From RGIG426 sp045600765 (GTDB lineage: Bacteria > Bacillota > Clostridia > Oscillospirales > Acutalibacteraceae), in assembly GCA_045600765.1 (NCBI GenBank), contig JAZRYM010000066.1:1-18309 (forward strand): DNA of 18,309 nucleotides, in the 5' to 3' direction. Positions 6,769 to 14,300 of this stretch are shown in pieces. A program made the position numbers and the translations under genes. The notes beneath the pieces were generated by a model. The model ran no database searches. It was not told the origin of the DNA and saw nothing but the letters and a program-made list of their open reading frames with translations. How positions within the stretch are numbered: position 1 is the stretch's first letter; every line of letters starts with the position of its first letter.

Positions 6769-6804
6769 GGCAAGCCGGCGCAAAAGCACCGGCTTGCCTT
6801 TTTT
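6769..6804. terminator. Strong intercistronic hairpin between the NRAMP-like gene and pxpA
   Basis: A perfect 10-bp GC-rich stem (GGCAAGCCGG/CCGGCTTGCC) with a 10-nt loop is followed by T6 on the plus strand. On the minus strand, where the operon is transcribed, the U-run comes only about six bases after the stem and is short. It is a textbook terminator on plus, yet no plus-strand gene precedes it. On minus it may act as partial terminator, processing site or 3' stabiliser that sets different levels of transporter and enzyme. Confidence 0.6.
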
Positions 6805-6824
6805 CAATCGAGTTGTGGCGTCGA

Positions 6825-8102
6825 TTACGCGCCGAACAGCGCTTTCGCGCTCGTCACAAAGGCGGTCATATTGCGCGCGGCAATAAACAGGAACACGCCG
6901 ATAACGAGAACGGCAAGCACGTTGATGACCGCGCCGTTTTTGTACTGACCCATCAGTTTTTTGTCGTTGCAGGTAAGCAAGAGCAAAATCGCGGTAATGG
7001 GCAACAAGAACGCGTTGGCGGCTTGCGCAAAGAGGATGATTTCTTGCGGCGAAGCGCCGAGGGTGCACGTCGCGGTAATACCGAAGGCGAGCACAATCAT
7101 CCAAATGATGCGGAAACGCCATTTTTTCATATCTTCGCCCCAACCGAGGATACCCGACGAGGCAAACGCGGCAGACAGCGGCGCGGTAATCGCGGAGCTG
7201 AAACCGGCGGCAAACAAGCCGATACCGAAAACGGTGGTCGCCCACGAACCGAGCAGCGGTTCGAGCGATTTCGCCATATCACCGCCGTTGGCGATGGTGA
7301 AATCGGCGCCGAGACGCGCTTTGCAGGCGGCGGCACACACGATAATGGCGAGCGAAATAATTCCGCCGAGACCGATAGCAAGAATGGAGTCAAGGTTGGA
7401 CGTTTTGATGTCCTGCTCCGGATTGTTCCATTTTTTCGCGGAAGACGAGGCGTGCAGATAAATGTTATACGGCACCACCGTCGTACCCATCAGCGCGGCA
7501 ATGGTCATCCACGCTTTGCCGCCGTCCTCTTTCGGAGCGGTGGGCACAAACAAGCCTTTGAGCACCGCGAGCCAATCCGGGCCGACCGCAATGGCGCACA
7601 CGAGGAACAGCACGCCCATAGCAACCACCAAGCCGGTCAGCACTTTTTCGATGTACTTGTAACTGCCGCTGAACAACAAAACAAAGGAAACCACACCAAT
7701 CACCAGCGCAAACACCAGTTTCAACGTGGTGCCGTCCAGCGCGGGGTTGATGGCTTGCACGCCGAGCACCGAGCCGGAGACGTTGCCCGTCTCATACGCG
7801 ACGTTGCCGATAAACACGGCGGCAATCACGAGAATGGCGAGGAAAATCCGACTGCCTTTGCCCGTGTATTTTTCGCGCAGGGCTTCGCCGAGACCTTTGC
7901 CCGTCACAATGCCGAGACGGGATGCCATACTTTGCATAATGATGACCGAAATGGTCGAAAAGAGAATCGCCCAAAGCAGCGCATAGCCGTAGTTCGCACC
8001 CGAAAGGGAACAGGACGTGACCGTGCCGGGCCCGATAAACGCCGCGGCAACCACCGCGCCGGGACCGACCTCTTTCAGTCGTTGCCAAAAGGATTTTTTC
8101 AT
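6825..8102 (-). CDS. NRAMP-fold transporter lacking the canonical metal-binding motifs (YcsG-like)
   Basis: The 425-residue protein has about eleven hydrophobic segments and aligns with the NRAMP/SLC11 family over its whole length. Canonical NRAMP proteins bind Mn2+/Fe2+ through DPGN in helix 1 and MPH in helix 6. Here helix 1 reads GPGT (24-27) and helix 6 reads VPYNIYLH (210-217), so the Asp, Asn and Met ligands are gone. Bacillus ycsG, an NRAMP homologue, sits beside pxpA in the same kind of operon. Uptake of 5-oxoproline or a related compound is therefore more likely than Mn2+ transport (inference); a different metal such as Mg2+, as in NRAMP-related magnesium transporters, is an alternative. 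The start at 8102 (second of two tandem ATGs) gives a 7-nt spacer to AGGAGG. The upstream in-frame extension crosses the promoter. Confidence 0.9.
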   Translation of the reverse strand: MKKSFWQRLKEVGPGAVVAAAFIGPGTVTSCSLSGANYGYALLWAILFSTISVIIMQSMASRLGIVTGKGLGEALREKYTGKGSRIFLAILVIAAVFIGNVAYETGNVSGSVLGVQAINPALDGTTLKLVFALVIGVVSFVLLFSGSYKYIEKVLTGLVVAMGVLFLVCAIAVGPDWLAVLKGLFVPTAPKEDGGKAWMTIAALMGTTVVPYNIYLHASSSAKKWNNPEQDIKTSNLDSILAIGLGGIISLAIIVCAAACKARLGADFTIANGGDMAKSLEPLLGSWATTVFGIGLFAAGFSSAITAPLSAAFASSGILGWGEDMKKWRFRIIWMIVLAFGITATCTLGASPQEIILFAQAANAFLLPITAILLLLTCNDKKLMGQYKNGAVINVLAVLVIGVFLFIAARNMTAFVTSAKALFGA

Positions 8103-8109
8103 CATAAAA

Positions 8110-8115
8110 CCTCCT
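8110..8115 (-). promoter_or_regulatory. Consensus ribosome binding site of the NRAMP-like gene
   Basis: AGGAGG on the minus strand sits 4 nt before ATG 8103-8105 and 7 nt before ATG 8100-8102. Either could be used; the second has the more usual spacing. It rules out the longer frame that reads back to 8258. Confidence 0.85.
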
Positions 8116-8136
8116 ATATAGTTAGGGAATATAGAG

Positions 8137-8165
8137 ATTATACCATTTTTTTCCTCATAATACAA
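8137..8165 (-). promoter_or_regulatory. SigA-type promoter (extended -10) of the NRAMP-like/pxp operon
   Basis: On the minus strand: -35 TTGTAT (8160-8165), a 17-bp spacer, then a perfect -10 TATAAT (8137-8142) with an extended TGG just before it. The leader is about 25 nt. No other promoter of similar quality was seen before the operon terminator at 3294-3321, so five genes probably share it. Confidence 0.85.
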
Positions 8166-8221
8166 GAAAAATTTTCCGACGGCAACCGACGCCGCCGCGC
8201 GCCACCTCTCTCCACAAAATT

Positions 8222-8252
8222 CGACCGCGCATCCTTTCGGAACGCGCGGTCG
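8222..8252 (-). terminator. Probable terminator of the NRPS/partner-switch operon
   Basis: A 9-bp stem CGACCGCGC/GCGCGGTCG, with further TCC/GGA pairing inside, lies 36 nt after the STAS stop at 8288. On the minus strand it is followed by AATTTTG, a short U-tract. It stands between this operon and the promoter of the pxp operon. The stem is strong but the U-run is modest. Confidence 0.6.
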
Positions 8253-8287
8253 TTTCATTCTCGTTGTTTGCGTGCTTTCGGAAACGC

Positions 8288-8590
8288 TTATTTCTCCTGA
8301 ATGGTGATTTTTTTGTCAAGACCGGTCAACTCAAAAATGCTCATCGCTTCCGTGCCTACGTTGACAAGAGAAAAATCGGCGCCGAGTTCTTTGGCTTTGC
8401 GGTGGCACACCACCACTTGCCGGAGTCCGGACGAGGCGATATACTCCACTTTGTCAAAATCAAGCACAATGACAGAGGCTTCGGTAATCGCCTCGATGGC
8501 GGCGCCCAGTTGCGGCGAGGAAGCGGTATCCAGCCACCCGTCCAGTTTCAAGGTAATTTCTTTCTCGTTTTTTACAGTTTCAATCGTCAT
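8288..8590 (-). CDS. STAS-domain anti-sigma-factor antagonist (SpoIIAA/RsbV-like)
   Basis: The 100-residue protein is one STAS domain and matches the usual SpoIIAA/RsbV length. The pattern LKLDGWLDTASSPQL (15-29), VIVLDFDKVEYIASSGLRQVV (40-60) and a C-terminal SIFELTGLDK (84-93) is typical. The Ser in IASSGL (Ser53 by alignment to RsbV/SpoIIAA) would be phosphorylated by a cognate kinase and freed by a PP2C phosphatase. Both activities are predicted in the immediately upstream protein. The ATG overlaps the stop of that gene by four bases (8587-8590), with GAGGAGG upstream. In known systems the unphosphorylated form binds an anti-sigma kinase; here no sigma factor lies next to it, so the target is unknown. 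Confidence 0.95.
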   Translation of the reverse strand: MTIETVKNEKEITLKLDGWLDTASSPQLGAAIEAITEASVIVLDFDKVEYIASSGLRQVVVCHRKAKELGADFSLVNVGTEAMSIFELTGLDKKITIQEK

Positions 8591-10581
8591 GGTTGATCCT
8601 CCTCAATATATTCAATCAACGTCAACACGTTTTTGCCGTCTTCATAGCGGTAATCCGCCCCGTCCACCGACGACACCGCGATAAACCGTCCGAGCCCGCC
8701 GATATCCTCGTCGATGTCGTAATCGTCCGGCGGGGTAATGTTTTCAAGCGGGTTAAACGGCTTGCCGCCGTCAACCAACCGCAACGTCAAGCGGTCGGAC
8801 ACGGTCAGCGTGCAGGAAATCCGCTCTCCGGGCGGCGGGTTTTTGCCGAACGCATAGGTGCAGATATTCACGAAGCACTCCTCCGCCGCAAGGCAAAATT
8901 CCAATTTCTTTTGGCGGGGAAGCGGCACTTTCAAAATCGCTTCTTTGATTTTTTCAAACTCGCGCACGTCAAATTTGAGCGACAGTTCGGTCGTCGTTTT
9001 CGCGGTCAAGGCAAGCATCGTGATGTCGTCGTGCTGTTCCTCGCCCGCGGCAAACGTGGTAATCGCACCCAAAACGCACGCCACCGGATTGTCCGCGTGG
9101 GTTGCCTTCGCCTCCCGCAACGTCTGCTCCAACCGCGCAAGCCCGAAGAATTTCTTTTGCGGGTTTACCATCTCGGTCACGCCGTCGGTATACAGGAACA
9201 ACGTCTCGCCCGTTTGGAGTTTTACGGTGGTTTCGCTGTATTTCTCGTCGGCAAAGAATCCGAGCACCGCGCCGCTCAACGTATCCAGTTTGCGGAGCTT
9301 CTTACTCATAATATACGGACGGTCGTGTCCCGCGTTTGCGTAAGTAAAGGTATTCGTCTCAATGTCGTAAATACCCACGAGCGCCGTAGCAAAGAGCAAG
9401 GCGGGGTTGTTACGGCACAGCGATTCGTTGGTGCGGTTCAGCACCTCCGCCGGCGACAAGCCGATTTTGGCGAACTGATGAATAAGGGTCAACGTCACCG
9501 CCATAAAGAGGGATGCCGCCGCGCCCTTACCGGACACGTCCGCAATCACGACCAGCACATGACGGTCATCGAGCGCGGCATAGTCGTAGAGGTCGCCGCC
9601 CACGTTTTGTGCGGGTTTCATCAGCGTGTGCATCTCGTAATATTTCGAGAGCAGATGTTCTTTCGGCAAGAACCCGCGCTGAATTTGCGAGGCGATGGCG
9701 AGTTCCGTTTCCTGCCGCTCGCTTTCGCGGGTCAGGTGGTTGATGTTGTCCACATAATGGTCGATGTTCTCGGTCATACGGTTGAACGCCGCCGCAATGC
9801 GGTTAAACTCATCGTCGCCGATATTTTCAGGCAAGGTCACGTCCCGACGGCTATCGTCGGTAATAAATTCGTCCATCGCGGCGGCAATCGTCCGCGCCGG
9901 ACGGGACACGCGGCGGCGCACAATCCCGTAAATGCCGAATCCCACCGCCGTAAGCACCAACAGAACGATGGCGGCGATAAGACCGAACACGTGGAACACT
10001 TGCCGATACACGTCGCTGTAATCCATATCCACGCCCGCCAAGAACTTGTTGCCGTAGCAGTCGTAGCCGCGCACTATCGTGGTCAATTCGTGCCCGTATT
10101 CGTTATTCGTCTCAATAAAGGCGTACACCGGGACGGTGGCATCGCTCTCGTCGAGCCAAACGGACATTTCCTCTTCGGAAATTTTGCCCTTGACCACCCG
10201 TCCGGTCATCTCGTCGCCGAATTTGGTCTTGCCGAATTTTTCCTCGTCACACGATGCGCCGATATAGTGGATTTCATCCTCCTGCATAGCCAGCACATAA
10301 ATGTAGGTGTAATCGACACTGTACCATTTGCACACGTAGTCGCCGTAAAAGCGCACCATGTCGCCCTGACTCTCATCTACGGCAACCTCTCTTTGGGCGG
10401 TGTCGTAGGCGACGAGGTCGGCGTAAATAAAGGCGATGGCACGGGAGAAACGGCGCGTTTCTTTTACCACCGAGTTTTTGGCGACGAAAAATGCCACCGT
10501 AAAGAGTACCGCCATCGCGAGCAAAAGGGCGATGAGCGTTTGTCCCGTCACGCGGCGCGCCACCGAACGATTTTTCTTCAT
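8587..10581 (-). CDS. Membrane sensor with HAMP, SpoIIE/PP2C phosphatase and RsbW-like kinase domains
   Basis: The 664-residue protein has a membrane segment (about 13-34), an extracellular sensor of about 160 residues (possibly Cache-like), a second segment (about 198-221) and a HAMP linker (about 222-280). A short coiled coil follows, then a SpoIIE/PP2C phosphatase (about 290-527) and a GHKL ATPase (about 535-660). The phosphatase shows NVGGDLYDY (326-334), IADVSGKG (346-353), YTDGVTE (464-470) and HDDIT (517-521), with the metal-binding aspartates present. The ATPase shows the N-box EECFVN (567-572), DGGKPFNP (604-611) and GGLGRFI (628-634). One polypeptide thus carries both enzymes expected to act on the downstream STAS protein. 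Start and stop overlap its neighbours by four bases each, and GAGGTGA precedes the ATG. The domain call is firm; the ligand is unknown. Confidence 0.95.
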   Translation of the reverse strand: MKKNRSVARRVTGQTLIALLLAMAVLFTVAFFVAKNSVVKETRRFSRAIAFIYADLVAYDTAQREVAVDESQGDMVRFYGDYVCKWYSVDYTYIYVLAMQEDEIHYIGASCDEEKFGKTKFGDEMTGRVVKGKISEEEMSVWLDESDATVPVYAFIETNNEYGHELTTIVRGYDCYGNKFLAGVDMDYSDVYRQVFHVFGLIAAIVLLVLTAVGFGIYGIVRRRVSRPARTIAAAMDEFITDDSRRDVTLPENIGDDEFNRIAAAFNRMTENIDHYVDNINHLTRESERQETELAIASQIQRGFLPKEHLLSKYYEMHTLMKPAQNVGGDLYDYAALDDRHVLVVIADVSGKGAAASLFMAVTLTLIHQFAKIGLSPAEVLNRTNESLCRNNPALLFATALVGIYDIETNTFTYANAGHDRPYIMSKKLRKLDTLSGAVLGFFADEKYSETTVKLQTGETLFLYTDGVTEMVNPQKKFFGLARLEQTLREAKATHADNPVACVLGAITTFAAGEEQHDDITMLALTAKTTTELSLKFDVREFEKIKEAILKVPLPRQKKLEFCLAAEECFVNICTYAFGKNPPPGERISCTLTVSDRLTLRLVDGGKPFNPLENITPPDDYDIDEDIGGLGRFIAVSSVDGADYRYEDGKNVLTLIEYIEEDQP

Positions 10582-11312
10582 CTTTTCACCTCATTGTATA
10601 AAATCGTAGAACACTCTTCCATTGAAACCACTTGAAGCGGCGGCAATTCCCCGCCCAAACGGAGACTCGCCGCGCAGGCATAGCCTGGAAGGTCGCGGTA
10701 TTCCCGACATAGGGCGACGGGATTTCCCGCAATGGCGTGCCGCTCACCCGGCACAACCGAAAACTCCGGAGGACAAAACGACACTTCGCACGCGGTAGAT
10801 TTGGCATAACTCTCTTTCAGTGTCCACAAGCGGAAGAAGCGGTCGATGCGTTCCGCCTCATCGGCGGCGGCATCCAAAAACGCCCGCTCCGAAGCGGTAA
10901 ACAGGCGAAACTTCCCGCCACGGGCTTCAAAAGACAAAATCCGCGTGGCGTGGGCGGGGTCGATTTTTTCCACGTCGCATCCAATCCCTTGCCCTGCCCC
11001 GCTCTCTGTCACGGCACACATCACCCATTCGCCCGCGTGGGAGAGGTTAAACTCCACCTCCGTGTTGGGCAAAAAAGGCTTGCCGAAATTGTGGGTGAGA
11101 TACCCGTCCGAAAACGGTATCTCCGCGCGGGCAAACGCCACGCGCAAGAGCAACTCTGCCACCAAACTACGCGCCACATCTTCCCGCCTGCGGTAATGCG
11201 CCGCCTTTTCCTGTCGGGTGGGGGTGGCGATGGCGCGCGCACGTTCCAGCAACGACGCCTGTTCGAAAAACGGCGTGATGTTGGTCACATAGACGGCGGT
11301 AGGAACACTCAT
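10578..11312 (-). CDS. 4'-phosphopantetheinyl transferase, Sfp type
   Basis: The 244-residue protein has the Sfp-superfamily core: GKPFLPNTEVEFNLSHAGEW (77-96), the Mg2+-binding GCDVEKI (111-117, with D113 and E115), and FFRLWTLKESYAK (159-171, with W163, K166, E167 and K171). The length is that of Sfp rather than AcpS. It would transfer phosphopantetheine from CoA to the serines of the NRPS carrier domains encoded just upstream. The ATG overlaps the NRPS stop by four bases (11309-11312) with GGAGG seven bases upstream. The stop overlaps the start of the sensor phosphatase. Local coupling of PPTase and NRPS makes a dedicated function likely. Confidence 0.95.
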   Translation of the reverse strand: MSVPTAVYVTNITPFFEQASLLERARAIATPTRQEKAAHYRRREDVARSLVAELLLRVAFARAEIPFSDGYLTHNFGKPFLPNTEVEFNLSHAGEWVMCAVTESGAGQGIGCDVEKIDPAHATRILSFEARGGKFRLFTASERAFLDAAADEAERIDRFFRLWTLKESYAKSTACEVSFCPPEFSVVPGERHAIAGNPVALCREYRDLPGYACAASLRLGGELPPLQVVSMEECSTILYNEVKR

Positions 11313-14300
11313 TCGTCTGCCTCCGCCGCGCCCATAATCTCGTCGATGTTGAAATAATCGAGCGACATAATGCTCTCAATCGCGCGGTCTAAGTAGGCAT
11401 CGTCCACAAGCGGCCACGAGAATCCGATACGGTAGAGGATGTTGGTGGTAAAGAGGTTGTCTACGTCAACGGCGTGCCCGTCTTTGATGTCGTAGGCGGC
11501 GAGTCCGCCCAACTTGGAATTGAAGCGGTCATCGCCCAGTTTTTCGCGGAATTCCTCGTAGTATTGCTCATCCATTTCGGGATAAATTTTGATGCCGTTG
11601 CGGTTGCAGGCGTCGATAATCTTCATCTCGTCGAAGCTGTAACGGTTATTGGCGTTAAACGCGGTAAATTTGTCGTTCGTCCCCGCAAGGAGCACCACCG
11701 CGCGCGCGGTGCAGTCGATAGGCGAAAAACTCATCGGGTCGGTCATGTGGCTGATGGGGTATTTGCCCATCACCGCAAACCCGCGGATACCGCTCAGGAA
11801 CATATTGGTCTCCATATTCGCCTGGAACTCACCGTCCGAATGGCGACCCATAAGGTTGCCCACGCGGACGATTTTGCCGCGCAAGCCGCCCTCAATCGCG
11901 TCCATCATTTTCAGCTCGGCGGCGCGTTTCGAGAGGATGTACTTGTTGTCCATATCGTCGAGAATAAACGTCTGGTTTTCGTACATCTTGATTTGTTTTT
12001 CATAACTCTCTTTGGTGTGCACACCCGGCACCGACACGGTGGACACCTGCACAAGGCGCAAGTCGCGCTCTTTGCAAATAGCGATGAGGTTTTCCACCCC
12101 GCGCACGTTAATCCGCTCCAAAATATCGTCGTCCGTAAAGTGCTTGACACACGCGGCACAGTTGATGACCGTATCGAGCGGCAGGTCGGCGAGTTTGTCG
12201 CCGAGGGTTTTGTCGGTGATGTCCGCTTCCAGCACGGTTATGCGGTCGCGGAACGCCTCGTCAAATCCGTTCGAGAAGTAGTAGACAAGCATCATCCGCA
12301 GGCGTTTTTCCGCACTTTCGTGTTTGCCGCGGCGCACGAGGCAATAGATGTGCCCCTCCTCGATTTCGAGCAACTCTTTCAGCACGTGCACGCCGAGGAA
12401 ACCGGTCGCGCCGGTGAGAAGCACGTTGCCGAGGCTTTCGCGCTTCACCTCCTCGGCGTATTTCACAATGTTGTATTTGAGCGCCGGACGGTAGACGGCT
12501 TCGTCCTGTACCGTGGTATCCACCACGGTGATTTGCGCCGCTTTGTCGCGCTGTTCGATAAAGTCCGCCAGTTCTTCCGGTGTCGGATGGTCGAAGATAT
12601 CGCCGTACATCACCTCAATGCCATCACTCATCAGCACCATCGTCACCTTCGACGCGGAAAGCGACGTGCCGCCGAGTTCAAAGAAGTTGTCGTCCGCGAA
12701 CACTTCGTCCTCGCCCAAGATGTCACCGAAAATCTCGCACAACCGTTGTTCCAGCGATTTTTTCGCGGCGCGGCGACCGGATTTTTTCTCTTTGGTTTTG
12801 GTGGTTTCGGGGAAACCCTTTTTGTCCACTTTCCCGTTCGGAGTCAGCGGCATTTCATCAAGCTGCATCATCACCGCCGGCACCATATAGTAGGTCAGCC
12901 GCTCTTTGAGATGCGCCGTCAGCGCATCCAAATTCACCGGTTCGTTTGCGGTGAAGAAGCCGGCAAGATAGTCCTCGGTACCGTTGTTGCGCATCAGCAC
13001 TTTTGCCTGTTTCACCGACGGATAGGTAATCATCACGTTTTCAATCTCGTCCAATTCCACGCGGAAGCCGCGGAGTTTGACCTGGTTATCCATACGCCCG
13101 CCGAAATCAATTTCCGCATTGCCGTTTACCCGCACCTGGTCGCCGCTGTGATAGGCGGGAAGCCCTTGCAGCGTGGTAAACGAGGCGGCGGTTTTTTCGG
13201 GCAGTTTCACATAGCCGCGACCGACGTAGATACCGCAAACCATCAGTTCGCCGATACCGTAAGGCGGCAGGATGTTGCCCGCTTTGTCCACCACGTAAAA
13301 CTTGGCGTTTTTCGTCGGTTTGCCGATAGTCACGCCGAAACCGCTGTGCAATTCTTTGGTGGCACAGCAAACGGTCGTTTCGGTCGGGCCGTAGCCGTTG
13401 ACGATTTGCAAATCCGGCGCAATGGCTTTCAGCGCATCGTACAGCGTGCCGGGGAACGCTTCCGCGCCCAGCGTAATCGTTTTCAAATTTTTAATCGCCG
13501 GTTCAAACTCGGAAATACCGACAATGTTGTTCATAAACGACGGCGTACAACACATCACTTCCACGTTGTATTCCGCCATCAAATCCCGCAGCGCCAGCGG
13601 GTTATGCTGTTCGTTCTCGGTGGCAACCACCACGCCCCATCCCGCATACAGCGGCAGGAGCATATCGTGCATCGACATATCGAACGAAATAGACGTAAGC
13701 GCCAACGCGCGGTGTCCCACCCATTCTTTGTGCTGCAAAGCACCGATGGTGTATTGTTGCGCCTGCACGTAGTTTTGCAGGTTGCGCTGTTCAATCATCA
13801 CGCCTTTTGGCGTGCCGGTCGAGCCGGACGTGTAAATGCAATAGGCAAGCGCCGTCGGGTCAACGGGCAAATTCGGGTTGTCGGTATTTTCCGTTTTCAG
13901 CAGTTCTTCCACCGTCAGCACCTTGTACGGCTTGTCGGCGGAGAACAGTTCCGGTTTTTGCGCTTTGATTGCCTCGGTGGTCACCACGTATGGGCTGTCC
14001 GCGTTTTGCAGGCAGTAGTCAATACGCTCGTCCGGATAACTCGGAAGCATCGGCAGATACGCGACGCCCGCTTTCATAAAGCCGATTTCGCAGACAAGCA
14101 CTTCGCAGGAACGGTCGAGCACCAAACCGACGACCATATCCTTTTTCGCGCCGCGGGCAAGCAACCCGTGCGCCACACGGTTGGCTTGTTCGTTCATTTC
14201 GCGGAAGGTGAGCGAGCGACCCTCAGCGACAACCGCCAAGGTGTCCGGCGTTTTCTCCGCCCAGTACTCCATCTTCTGGTGGAAATAGATATCCTCAATG

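Noticed and set aside
8114..8134. Small palindrome CTATAT/ATATAG between promoter and ribosome site as an operator
   Set aside because: Only six AT-rich base pairs per arm with a 9-nt gap; too weak to separate from chance in an AT-rich leader.
8106..8258. N-terminal extension of the NRAMP-like protein
   Set aside because: It would be translated through the -10/-35 boxes and the AGGAGG site; the short start matches the family N-terminus.
6693..8300. Plus-strand open frame opposite the NRAMP-like gene
   Set aside because: It crosses the operon promoter and hairpin, and its product is charged and unstructured; an antisense shadow.
8593..10635. Long plus-strand open frame opposite the sensor phosphatase
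   Set aside because: Low-complexity Arg/His/Val-rich composition, no family motif, no promoter or ribosome site; a mirror of the SpoIIE gene.
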